Shown: positions 37,526-47,732 of the stretch, one piece after another
Position numbering within the stretch: position 1 is the stretch's first letter
Layout of the letters: each line of letters opens with the position of its first letter
Origin: Coleophoma eucalyptorum
Lineage: Eukaryota > Ascomycota > Leotiomycetes > Helotiales > Dermateaceae
Assembly (NCBI GenBank): GCA_026120035.1
Contig: JALRME010000011.1
Coordinates: forward strand, 1,076,127-1,140,126
DNA: 64,000 bases
Direction of reading: 5' to 3'
The notes under the pieces: generated by a model
Seen by the model: only the letters and a program-made list of their open reading frames with translations
What the model was told of the DNA's origin: nothing
The model's database searches: none
Program-made: the position numbers and the translations under genes

Positions 37526-38112
37526 ACAGAGTTAGGGTTAGGATTTCAAATATTGATCTTGTTGGTACATTACCTTTCGTTCTGAGTAATGGCCAAGGTT
37601 CCAAGTTCGAGCTCGGCTTTGTAAGTGCTGTTTGTAGGCTTCGCTGGACCTACTACTCTGGTTCGAACGGTAAAGGTACCGTACTGGCTACACGCTTAGG
37701 TTATCCTTCTTCTGTGAGAATAATCCAAGTGTATTGTAGCTTGCCTCCTCACAAGAGGAGGACTGTAATCCTTAAATACATCAGATATACCCCTCCTCGC
37801 GTAATCACACAGTGGATATACCCTCCATTGTATCGATGTTACCCTTCTAGGGGTTCTACTTAAAGGGTGTAGGTTCGTGGTGGGACAATTAGACAGAAAT
37901 ACAAAGGTTGGCTCGCTTAGCCTTAGTCCATGGAATAGGGGGCTTATTCCAAGATCTATTATATGAGATTTGCGGGGCCAAAGGTCGAGACTCCGCGAAG
38001 CATCCTTGCTAAGCTAGTCGTCGAACTACCCAAGGAGTACGAATCCGTATGGTTTATATAATTAATGTTTTATATGTTAATAATATCACAGACCGAATCC
38101 TCAACTTCACTA
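37526..38112. other. Gene-free stretch
   Basis: No gene. The stretch around 37730-37960 (including AGGAGGACTGTAATCC, CTCGCTTAGCC) resembles degraded LTR sequence, but no second copy is seen in the window. Confidence 0.3.
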
Positions 38113-39840
38113 TCAGTTTTTAGTATCTATTGCCTCTTCAATTTGAACACTATCCTCCACTTGAATTTTTTGCTGAGCGCGCTCGGTATCGATCCCGGTC
38201 TTAGTAGATCCAAACACTATACATACATGTTAATGACCAAGGTAAAGAATTATGGGCTATATGAAAGACTTACAAGCATCTTTCTCCTCAAGAGATTTAC
38301 CCTTAGTTTCGGGAAGAAAAAACCAGACAAATACCGCCAATGCGTAGTTAAAAACACTGAACATGAGAAATAATCTCCATCCCAACTTTTTTACAGCATA
38401 AGGCGTGCTTCGAGAAAAGGCAAAGTTGAACAGCCATTGTGTAGCAATACCAATGGCCACACATAGTTCTCGGATGCGATTGGGAAATATCTCTGATGTG
38501 TAGATCCAAGGTACAGGCCCCCATGAGATGTTGTAACTCACTAAAGGCAACTTCTTAGCACATCCAATCCTGACTTATGTACAAGGGTAAACTTACTAGC
38601 TTCGAGATAAACCATGGCAACAGCAGCGGCACCGGATGGCGTGAAACCTTGCCCAAGTTTTGGGGGGTAGACCTTTGTAAGGATTGCAATGATTAGCATA
38701 TATGAGCCCATGAGGAAAGCTCCACCAAACATCGATCAGCGACGACCAAGTCTTTCGGCTAGTACAAGAACGAAGAATCCGCACGCAACAACTTTTACAA
38801 GACCGAAAAAGCCGGATAGTAGGAGTGCGTTTTCACCCGCACCGATCGCCTTGAAGATCTGAGGAGTGAAGTACGCAAGGGACGTATTGCCAGTCGCCTG
38901 AACACCAATCTGAATGCAGATGACGAGGAGAACTCGATTCCTGTTGGCTGGGAGGAGGAGTTCCTTCCAACTCACGCCTTTTGTTGCTCGCTGCTCTTCT
39001 TCGATGCCTGCTCTGATCTCGGCGAATCTATTCCTCGTAAGCACACGCCCAGCTTGCATTGCTCTCAACTAAGTTGTGTTACTTACTCATCCTCAATTTC
39101 TTGCGTAAGTACACCACCTCGAACCCAGGTCAATGAAGCCATCGCTTTCTCATTATCGCCACGTGTAGCAAGCCATCTTGTACTCTCCTTAGTGAATATC
39201 ATTCCTAGACCGAGGAGCACACCAGGAAAAAGCTGCAAGCCAATAGCTATTTGCCATTGGGCAGTAGATTGCTTCATGTGCTTGCTGACGCCATAATCAA
39301 CCCAATAAGAGGTCATCACACCGCAGGTAAGGAGGAACTGGAATAAGCCTCCTAGCATTCCTCTCATGTGCTTGGGTGCCATCTCAGCCGAATACATGGG
39401 TATAATGACCGTTGCCATGTCGATGCCAGTGCCACTGATGACACGCGCAACGTAGAAGCAAGCAATCGAATGACTGTTGATTGTTTGCAGAACGGCGCTA
39501 GTGTTGAAAATCGCTGATGCGAGTACAAAGGACCATCGTCGACCAAAGCGCCGAGTGAAAGGGAAGGTGAAGCAAGCAAAAAAAGCTTTATGGGGTACCG
39601 TCAGCAGATATCTCAAACATACAGAATGGTTTCTTAAAACACACCACCAGCTTGCAGTAAACTCGTTGAATTGGCGCTCACGTTTGTTGCCCTAGCCGTT
39701 GTGTATCTGAAGTCTGCCTCAAACGACGCCAAAGTAAGAACACCTCCGACGACACCATTATCGTAGGCGAACAGAAATGAACCAATGCAGCAGAGTGAAG
39801 CGAGATACCAGGCTCTGACGGTGCCACGGGAGTTCGACAT
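38113..39840 (-). pseudogene. MFS sugar porter with a single in-frame stop
   Basis: Five exons, 39840-39648, 39585-39087, 39027-38597, 38540-38274 and 38216-38113, join perfectly in frame to 497 codons, but codon 328 (38738-38736) is TGA directly after LAERLGRR, where GRRW/GRRx is expected. Signatures include FLFAYDNGVVGG, RRFGRRWSF, a degenerate PESPRWL as TKESTRWLATRG, SWGPVPWIYTSEIFP and PETKGKSLEEKDA. Every splice site is intact and no other damage was found, so the stop is recent, or a sequencing error. TGG-to-TGA is the simplest change. Function as for other sugar porters. Confidence 0.85.
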
Positions 39841-41551
39841 GATGATTGCTGGCAATATACGATGACTGTTGTGGAAAGAAGCGGAAGTTCTTTTGAGATC
39901 TCTTGAGAACCTCTGAAGTTTTGAAGAGAGAAGAATAGAGATTCGAGCAGCAGAGTGAGGACCCTGACTAAACCTTTAAAGAGCACTCACTTTCTAGGAA
40001 GGACTGCTGGACGAAAACAATGCGGGGCCCCACCACGCCCCCAGCTGGCGAGATCTCAGAGCATGGACGAGGCCATCCCCTGCAGGTTGTTCCTCAAAGC
40101 CCCCTCCCGCCATCAGAGCTTCTGTGACGGACTCGGACATCTCGGTAACGGGCGCGCATTGGGGTTGGACTGGCCTCTGCGGAGGAGATGCCGTTGATCT
40201 GGCCCTATCATCTTCCACATCGGATCGGGCGAGTCGGTTTTGCTGCTTCGAGGATGCCGACCGACATCCGATGCACCTGCGCGAGTCGGCCGCCTCCACT
40301 CTTCTACTTCTCTACTCTACACGCTACACTTTTCGTCGTTCCTAAGTCACAAAGCTGTTTGGAAACACCCATCGCATTCCCATTCCGCATATTCCGAGTT
40401 TAGGGTAAGGGGCACAACGCAGCGGGCTCGTGGGTCTGCGGGGCTCCCATTCAAGACGACGGTGCGTGAGTCTCGATGGAAGCTCCACCCGATCAAGCAT
40501 CTTTCAGCGTGTATTTTTCCCGGGTTTCCCCTTTTGATTTCCTCTCTACTTCTGCTCAGTTTCTGCTCAAGTTCCTCTCGGTTCCCTGTCTATAAGAACC
40601 TGACCTACCTGACTAGATAATTCAGGACATTGGATTATCCAGGATATATGTCACGTGACTCTGGGACAAGAGGCACACAGAGTCTCAACGCCGGATCTGT
40701 GAAGAAGTCTCAGAGATTACAGATGACAAAAGCCTTGCTCTTCTCGAAGATATCTTGATGTTGCCAATCGCAACTATAGATACGATCCTCCAGACACAAG
40801 TAAGCGATGCTACAGAGCAGAGAAGCGGTACTATGGCAACAACTGAGTGAAAAAGAAATAAGGTTGGTGAGGGATCGCAAGTGCATCAGGGAGACTTCAT
40901 TGCCAGTAACTACCAAGGTGCGGTGCAAGCTGGGTAGCGGAGCTACATTGTTGAAGACAGCGAATTCGAGAAGAATGTGGACTGTCATCAAGGCAACAGC
41001 TATGGGCAGAAGCGATGATTGTCCCAGCTGTAATGCCTCCCATACCGTATTTGTTACCTCCTTCCAATGAAGTTAAATGGACAACGCAAAGACAAACAAG
41101 TACCATCGCTTTCTATGGCTCAAGAAGTAGAGATGTTCAACTCCGATCTTTTATATCTTGGGTGTTGCCCACCTCCCCTAACGGAGTACTTGATAAATTT
41201 TTATGCTATTGGCAGCATTAGAACTATGCCCGGCATCCATGTATCAACAGCATCTGATCTATGGCCCCTGCTCCCTTAAACAGGCCCACACCTCAGGAGC
41301 CACAACCTGTCCAAAAGGTCCGCTTGAAATTTTCCGAAATGATTCCAAGACCTTTGCTCGAAACTCTGGTGGCGACGTCCAGTATGCAGCCAAGAGTCCG
41401 TCGCACCTAATCTCATGCGCAGTCTGTGGGAACAAGTTAAAGTTCAGCACAAAGTTGTCTTCGCTTTTGTTTTCCCTTTCTTTCCCAGCTGTCCTTGATT
41501 TATTTGTCAGCCAATGCAGACAGGAAACCGGGCTCCCATGAGTCAAAAAAC
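39841..41551. other. Gene-free stretch, GC-rich in its first part
   Basis: About 40000-40300 is GC-rich with overlapping short frames on both strands but no family match. At 40590-40660 the sequence AAGAACCTGACCTAC...GGATATATGTCACGTGAC resembles the outer end of the inverted repeats at 61710 and 62834, so a relic of that element probably lies here. Confidence 0.4.
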
Positions 41552-42709
41552 CTACGATCCAAACAATTTCCCGCGGATTGACCGCAGGGATTTGATACGT
41601 TGACTCCAATCCAAGTGAAGGGTTTGCTGGGTAATGTATACCGCAGAATCCTTAAACGATCTTCCACTGTCTGATATATCTTCAGAATAATAGTCTGCAA
41701 TGCGAGCTACTATGACCGCAAGTAGAGCATCTGATTTTTTGATTACGGAGAGATTCGGAGAGTATTGCACGGGCCTTTGACCATCAAGTGCAATGTAGCA
41801 AGACAGGAGTCCAAAAGAATACATATCACTGCAGCTCTCATAGGAAGGATGCTCTAGTGTTCCCAAGGAAACGAAGGGATCGGGATCCTCGAGACACTCT
41901 GGGGCGCACCATTCAACTGTTCCGCCGCGGGGTCGAGCATCTGGCATGCCGGCACGTTTTCCAGAATTGGTATATGTTGTCATTCCTACAAATCCAAAAT
42001 CGGCAACCTTTGCAACCAGCCCATTGGGTGATCGGAGATCTGGAAAGAGGAGAATGTTTTCGGGCTTTAGATCGGCATGGACAATGTCGTGGTCGTGGAG
42101 CGCCGTTATGCCATCTGCAATGTCCGCAACTAGTTGTGCGCTTGTATGGAAGGGTAGTCTTGGAGGTCGATCGGGATTGCAACTCGTATCGAAGTAGTGT
42201 CTTAGGTCCGGATACTGGTCATGAGCAAGCTCGACAACAAGGCCGGGGTGAATGGTAGATACTGAAGACTGGTTTGTACTTTCGTCCCTTCTATCGAAAC
42301 AGACCGCCAGTAGTTTTGGGATGTTTCTATGATCGCGCAGTGATTGTTTGGACATCAACTCTAGTTCGAAATTCAGATCGATCATGGCTCGACGATAAAC
42401 GTATCCAACGTAGCTTCTGCGGATGTACTTGACTACAACTCCTTTCCCTTTCCAAGTTCCTCTGTGGACTTCCATTGTAGCACCATATTTGCCAGGGGCG
42501 TCCAATTCTTCATCAAAATCGAGTTGGATCTCACCGAGGGCTGCAATTGGAACTTTATTTCTCCCCACCACCCTGAGGAATCTAAGTTCTTGGTGGTCCA
42601 AATCTGGTTCGTCTCGAGCAAGACTACGGGTTGTCTTCTTCCCTGGCTCCATCCCGATCCCCGAGCCTAGTGGCGATGCTTTACTGCGGTACGATCGTGA
42701 GGCGAACAT
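41552..42709 (-). CDS. Protein kinase, catalytically complete
   Basis: Single exon, 385 residues from an ATG at 42709. Kinase core: beta-3 Lys94 in GKGVVVKYIRR, HADLKPEN (residues 211-218), DFG at 237-239, and CAPE (268-271). The catalytic residues expected for activity are all present. The glycine loop is weak (YGATMEVHRG). The N-terminal 40 residues are basic and unstructured-looking; no membrane anchor is seen. It is divergent from the caspase-pseudokinase gene only 233 bases away, suggesting a shared promoter and joint function. Serine/threonine specificity is inferred from HxDLKPEN. Confidence 0.85.
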   Translation of the reverse strand: MFASRSYRSKASPLGSGIGMEPGKKTTRSLARDEPDLDHQELRFLRVVGRNKVPIAALGEIQLDFDEELDAPGKYGATMEVHRGTWKGKGVVVKYIRRSYVGYVYRRAMIDLNFELELMSKQSLRDHRNIPKLLAVCFDRRDESTNQSSVSTIHPGLVVELAHDQYPDLRHYFDTSCNPDRPPRLPFHTSAQLVADIADGITALHDHDIVHADLKPENILLFPDLRSPNGLVAKVADFGFVGMTTYTNSGKRAGMPDARPRGGTVEWCAPECLEDPDPFVSLGTLEHPSYESCSDMYSFGLLSCYIALDGQRPVQYSPNLSVIKKSDALLAVIVARIADYYSEDISDSGRSFKDSAVYITQQTLHLDWSQRIKSLRSIRGKLFGS

Positions 42710-42942
42710 TGTGCTGTGATGATACTTGATCCTAAGTATAAGTCCAAAAAAGCGTACTGTCAACCCAGCCCCTGGCCTTGGGACAAGATTTTACTAACAT
42801 GCGTTGGTGCCTGAGGCGGTTGAATATGCTGACACACGATGTTCCACAAGGCTTGCAGGCCGACCTCTATTGGAAGCAATATTTCTGCTGCAACATACCG
42901 CAACACTCTCCTTTCGGGGTCATATAAGGCGAGGAAACATCT
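42710..42942. promoter_or_regulatory. Compact divergent promoter of kinase and caspase-pseudokinase genes
   Basis: Only 233 bases separate the two start codons. CATATAAGG at about 42921-42929 may act as TATA for the rightward gene. Confidence 0.4.
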
Positions 42943-45256
42943 ATGATCATGTCAGACTCCCTGCTTAAGGAAGAACTCAACAAGTCTCTAGAAGGCCGCT
43001 TCAAGCGAGCGACGGATTACAATGCAGTAACAGTTCTCGTCATCTATTGGAAGACGTGTAAGGATAAAGGATACAGGGACGAAGCTCAACTGGTCGGAAA
43101 TTTATTCAGTAATGATTTCGGGTATTCTGTGCAATACTATGAAATACCTGCAATTGACAGTGAGCTCGAAATGGATGCAAGAATCAACCAGTACTTGCTC
43201 GACAACCGTAAGATTGACACTTTACTCATTATACATTACGGAGGCCATGGCAACGCAGATGATGAGCATGGGCAGAATCAAGAGTCGGTTTGGTGTGCGT
43301 AAGTATTAACAACTGACCATTCTACATGAATCTACCGCTGAGGTGTGCCTTGTTTATAGTGATACAGATGATGACTCCCCATTTCTCAGATGGTCAAATA
43401 TTCAGCCGAAGCTCGCTCAACACAACTCAGAAGTGCTTGTACTTCTAGACTGCTGTTTTGGCTCACAGGCTGCAAGAGACTCCCGATCGCGCCGCCGTAG
43501 TCCAATACCTGGAAACGTCGAGCTATTTGCAGCGTGTGGCTTGGGGGAGAAGACAGTTGGTCCAGGAGACTATTCATTTACCTCACTCTTAATTGCAGAG
43601 CTCAGAGGCCAACTTGAAGTTCAGAACTTTGCTGTGGTGGCAGTTGCTCACAAGAATATGGCATCCAAAGATACCCCACTCGCACAATCCGCAATATACT
43701 TCCCTTTCGAAAAGAGGAATGGCACAACACGTCTTGAACCTTTCAAACAGTCAGGTTCATCCCATATTGAGACCGCTGCAGAGGCATCGCTGGTTTTGCA
43801 GCTCTCGATTACTGATAATGATCGTCAGGCTTTCAACAAAGTAATCGAGTGGCTGAAACTGAATCCTCCGCGAACAGTATCGAAGGTAGTCGTCAAGAAC
43901 ATCATAACCACTGGAAGTGCAGTATACAAATATGCATCTAGTCAGGAGGATAGTTCTCGGTCTATTGCCAGCTTCAAGAAATTTCCAGAACCTGAAAGAA
44001 AGGATATTTCCTCCACCTGGGCTGCTTTAAGCACGACAATCGCAGCACTGGCGACTTCGCTGAAAAAATATCCGCAGTTATTTGCTTCTGCGGATTCCTT
44101 AGATAGGAGCAACATAGCTGGTGATTTTCTGCACCAGCTGGATCGACGTCTGAAACCCCTCGAGAGCGCTATTGAGCGGAATGTTATATCATTGCCAGAA
44201 TTTGACAACAGAAAGGACCTCTTGAGTGCTATTGATGATAAGGTCATGGAGGACCTGGGATTTTCAGAAACCCTCAACTTACGGCTGGTAGCCCAGTTCG
44301 ACGTCGAGACCCATGGAATCAGCGAATTGGAGGCAGATTTCGACACAGGCAACCTTCACGCCGATAGACCGTTTCTGAACTTTTCTATCCAAGATATTCA
44401 TCCACTAGGACGGGTGCTGGTTGAGTGCAAGGGTGACGATGAATCCACCACGAACCAACGCACTGTGGCGGCCGCGAAAAATCGCATGGAGAAATTGGCG
44501 AAACTACTCAATTCATCCAAATCAGCCGACTTTCACACCCTGAATTGTCTTCGATATTTTGTTGACCCGAAACTCGGCCGTTCGGGCTTGATATTTGCGA
44601 TTCCGCCAGGATCACGGCAACGTCAAATTTCTCTACGGGATGTCATCAGAAAGGCCGCAGGAAAGTACAAGCCAACTCTAGCACAACGCTTCCAGATCGC
44701 ATACAAAATCGGGAAGGCAATTGCAAAATGGCATCTAGTAGGCTGGGTACATCAAGACATTGCCAGCCACGATATTATATTTTTTTACGACGAGACTCAC
44801 GGCATTGATTACTCAAATCCGTACCTCTGCGGATTTGGATACTCTCGAGAAAGGGACGCCCCATCGACCTCTCGACTTGTCGATAACTTCGAACTTAACG
44901 TATATCGCCATCCCGACCGACAAGGCCTGCCGTCCAGGTTCCACCGCAAGGAACATGATATCTATGCTTATGGGGTGCTTCTTCTCGAGATTGGTTTATG
45001 GAAGCTTGTGGAGATGCTCTTTGATGATAAGGAGAAAAAAAACACTACTCCCTATGCGATGGGGAAAAAGATACAGACAACTTCGGAAGAGCTATTAGCC
45101 CATTCAATGGATAGACAGTACGAGCAAGCAGCGAGCACTTGCCTTAGCGGGAACTTTGGAGTTGAGCAAGATGATATTGCACAGTCCCGTCATGCAGCAG
45201 CATTTGAGATTCAAGTTTTGGAGAAAATAGCTTGCGGTGTGGTTATTCACGAGTAA
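42943..45256 (+). CDS. Caspase-like (C14) protein fused to a pseudokinase region
   Basis: Exons 42943-43298 and 43360-45256 join to 750 residues. Residues about 25-240 form a caspase fold: His102 in IIHYGGHGN and Cys150/151 in VLVLLDCCFG form the catalytic dyad. The middle (about 320-430) is helical and resembles linkers in fungal HeLo-type proteins. Residues about 470-720 resemble the degenerate kinase-like domain of such proteins: GWVHQDIASHDIIFF stands for HRDLKxxN (Asn replaced by Asp) and LCGFGYSRE for DFG, so it should not phosphorylate. Proteins with this mix act in fungal non-self recognition or regulated cell death, but this arrangement is an inference. No repeat sensor domain is present. 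Confidence 0.8.
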
Positions 45257-45309
45257 TTGATCCTCTCGTGATACATTTCGTTCTAGTTCACAAATAGATT
45301 CGTTTATGC

Positions 45310-45495
45310 TCAAGCTCGTCTGAGTTGTGACTCGTCCACTTCTTTCCCGTTGTCCACAGGCTCATTGTTGCCATCATCATCTCGGCACAAGGTGTAACGC
45401 CCAGTTGAGGGCGCACTGGCTATTAGATATGGACCTTCCCGTGGCTTTGATCCACCAGGGTCAAACCATACTTTTTCGCCGACACGGTATTTGCT
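45310..45495 (-). CDS. Small conserved fungal protein, last exon
   Basis: After an acceptor ending in CATAG, 61 codons (SKYRVGEKVWFDPGGSK, then REGPYLIASAPSTGRYTLC and a NGKEVDESQL tail) match a common small fungal protein with a Tudor/chromo-like barrel and no known function. Upstream protein-like pieces occur at about 45650-45545 (SSDGSPTQILDSNDDNTRAKIKK) and an ATG near 45690 (MTSKDVYDGSCF), but the joins do not work cleanly, so the 5' part is unresolved and may be damaged. Confidence 0.5.
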   Translation of the reverse strand, partial: SKYRVGEKVWFDPGGSKPREGPYLIASAPSTGRYTLCRDDDGNNEPVDNGKEVDESQLRRA

Positions 45496-45699
45496 CTATG
45501 GGTAGAATCAGCACCTTGCTTCTTGACAGGGACCTAATGCCATGCCGTTGATCCCTTTTTGATCTTGGCACGAGTGTTGTCATCGTTCGAATCGAGGATT
45601 TGTGTAGGACTCCCATCAGATGAGTCTCTGTACAATTGCCAGTCAGTCCTATTTACAGGTAAAACATGACCCATCATACACGTCTTTGCTCGTCATTTT

Positions 45700-46347
45700 G
45701 TCTTCGTCTCACAGGGTCTGATGCTAGAATGAATAAGTAGTGTTATGCGGTCGCTCGTATGAGGCTGTGAGGGAAAGCTGCCTAACGATCTGCGCGTGGT
45801 CGTTTAGATTTAAGTCCTATGTACTGATTAAGGTAAGCAAGGTAAGATAACTAACCCTCAGCCTTGGCGGGGAAGCGGAGGGTGGATGTGAGCATCAGCC
45901 GTGTTCTTGACTCGTTGACTTGCAGCTGTTGTCCTGCAGCCACAGCCCACCGCATCAACTCCCAAGGGGCGCAGCTTAGGCTCCGGGGGATCAGCTGTTA
46001 GATCTTTATCAATGGGGAAGGGTCAAGCAAGTTCTCAATAGGAGAGAACAGAAGACAAGTCTTCAGATGGCCCCCAAATTTCTTAACAGTAACTAGCCTC
46101 ACAAACTTCTGAGAATGGCAGTTCGGCACTGACAGCTATTAGCAGCAGCAGCATCAACCCCCCCACGATCAAATCTTTTTACAAAATTCTACAAATGCTG
46201 GCTCTCGAGTAAGTCATTGCAGTCCCAAAAGCCAGCCAACATCTTGCCATGTGATGAACAAGATGTTGCCAAGAAACAAAGTACGTATCTTGAGCCCAGC
46301 ATTTTGTGGGTAGGGAGGGGTAGCATCATTACTAAACCATAAACCAG
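45700..46347. other. Gene-free stretch or unresolved 5' exon of the DUF6594 gene
   Basis: No complete gene. An open segment ending in DEQDVAKKQ before GTACGT at about 46280 could be the preceding exon of the DUF6594 gene, but no start codon was found in its frame. Confidence 0.3.
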
Positions 46348-47383
46348 TTGAGGACTACAGGCCCGGCTACCCTCGATATACGGCAATTATAGGAGCTCAC
46401 ACCCCTTTTCACATCTCGCGGCGCTTCGCGCAGCTTCGCTCACGTCTCGTCCTGCTCAAACAGGACGAAATATCATCCCTCGAAGCGAAATTGGAGGACA
46501 TTGATGCCACCGAAACAAAAGTGATCTATTTGGGAAATCACCGTCGGGACAAAAATGCCGCCAGGAAGCAGATCTTGCAAGAGATTGACATCGCATTGAA
46601 GGACTACGGTACGTGTCAATCTCACCTTTTGCCGCTCCCCTCCTGGGAAATGATTGAAGATAGGGGCAGAATTGTGTGTTTTGACGCATCACAGATGAAC
46701 TCGTAGAGCGCAACTACCGCATGCTGAATCATGAATCCGCACAGCCTTTAAACGTAGCTAGTCTGCGAAACTGGGTCCAGTCGACAGGTTGTCTGTCCAG
46801 AGATGAGACGGCATATCTAAGCGCCGAGGAAGACCTGCTGTGTATCGCGAAGCAAACGGATACTTTCCTCGTCCGTTTGGAACTCTTCCTTGAGAGCGCC
46901 CTGATTTCAAGTTGGAGTGGCTTTGGTCGAGTAAGTATCTCTCTGCTCCTACCAAGTTATCTTCCGCTAGTGACAATCTCGGGGCTGTTTGTTGACGAAT
47001 TTATTGTTTAGTGCTTTCGTAGCACTGTTTCTCGTGACCCTAACGTTTACATTTTCTCTGGGTCATTCGTTCAGCGACTGGCACGTTCAATTGCAGCTTT
47101 TGGAGTGGTGATTCTACTCCTAATCCCGGTCATCATTATTAGTTCACTTGGAAGCACGCTCCTGAGATTAGTTCTGATTGTTCTATCGGCGGCTGTGGTC
47201 ATAATACTGTTAGCTGTGTTGACGAAGGCAAGGACCGCAGAAATTTTCATAGCAGGAGCGACGTGAGATTATTCTTTCTTACCTACGATTGAGAAGTTAA
47301 ATGTGCAATTAATGATATTTGCCGCAGGTACGCTACTGTTTTGGTCGTGTTTGTTGCTAGTACGGGTCAGACCATAGGTTAAA
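46348..47383 (+). CDS. DUF6594 membrane protein (start unresolved)
   Basis: Exons 46348-46608, 46695-46930, 47012-47262 and 47329-47383 join in one frame. The N-terminal block EDYRPGYPRYTAIIGAH, FRR-like ISRRFAQLRSRLVLLKQDEISSLEAKL, and then LKDYDELVERNYRMLN are hallmarks of DUF6594, a family widespread in filamentous fungi with no known biochemical function. The C-terminus has three hydrophobic helices (AAFGVVILLLIPVIIISSL, LVLIVLSAAVVIILLAVL, TVLVVFVASTG), as usual for the family. The initiating exon upstream of the acceptor at 46347 is not identified. Confidence 0.75.
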
Positions 47384-47730
47384 ATGACATACATCTCGTA
47401 ATGGATATCACAGTGAGGGTCTATCGCCCTTTCAAACCCCTATAAATACTTGACCATCTCCGCTACTCGACTCCGCTGCTCGAATTTCCCTCTTTGCAAT
47501 TCTTTCCTACATGTCTCTAGAACTAACTTAATCTCGATTGCTCCGTCTCCCTATGATCTGCCATCGGCCTCGCCAATTATATAACAACTACCTACTTGAC
47601 CTCTATCCCCACACTTCGTGTTATCTCTTTCCTTGCCTCAATGAAAAGGAAACTGCAGCAGATAAATGCGTTCCAGAGAGATCCACTGGACCACATGACC
47701 CGTGGTCAACTCGACAAGATCAAGAAACTT
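47384..47730. other. Gene-free stretch
   Basis: Promoter-like pyrimidine-rich sequence at about 47450-47560 but no supported gene on either strand. Confidence 0.3.
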
Positions 47731-47732
47731 CA

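Noticed and set aside
39994..40620. Overlapping GC-rich frames of about 100-126 codons
   Set aside because: GC-rich sequence has few stops by chance; frames overlap on both strands and carry no motif.
41259..41700. Frames around the 3' end of the kinase gene
   Set aside because: Shadow or antisense of the kinase C-terminus and its downstream region.
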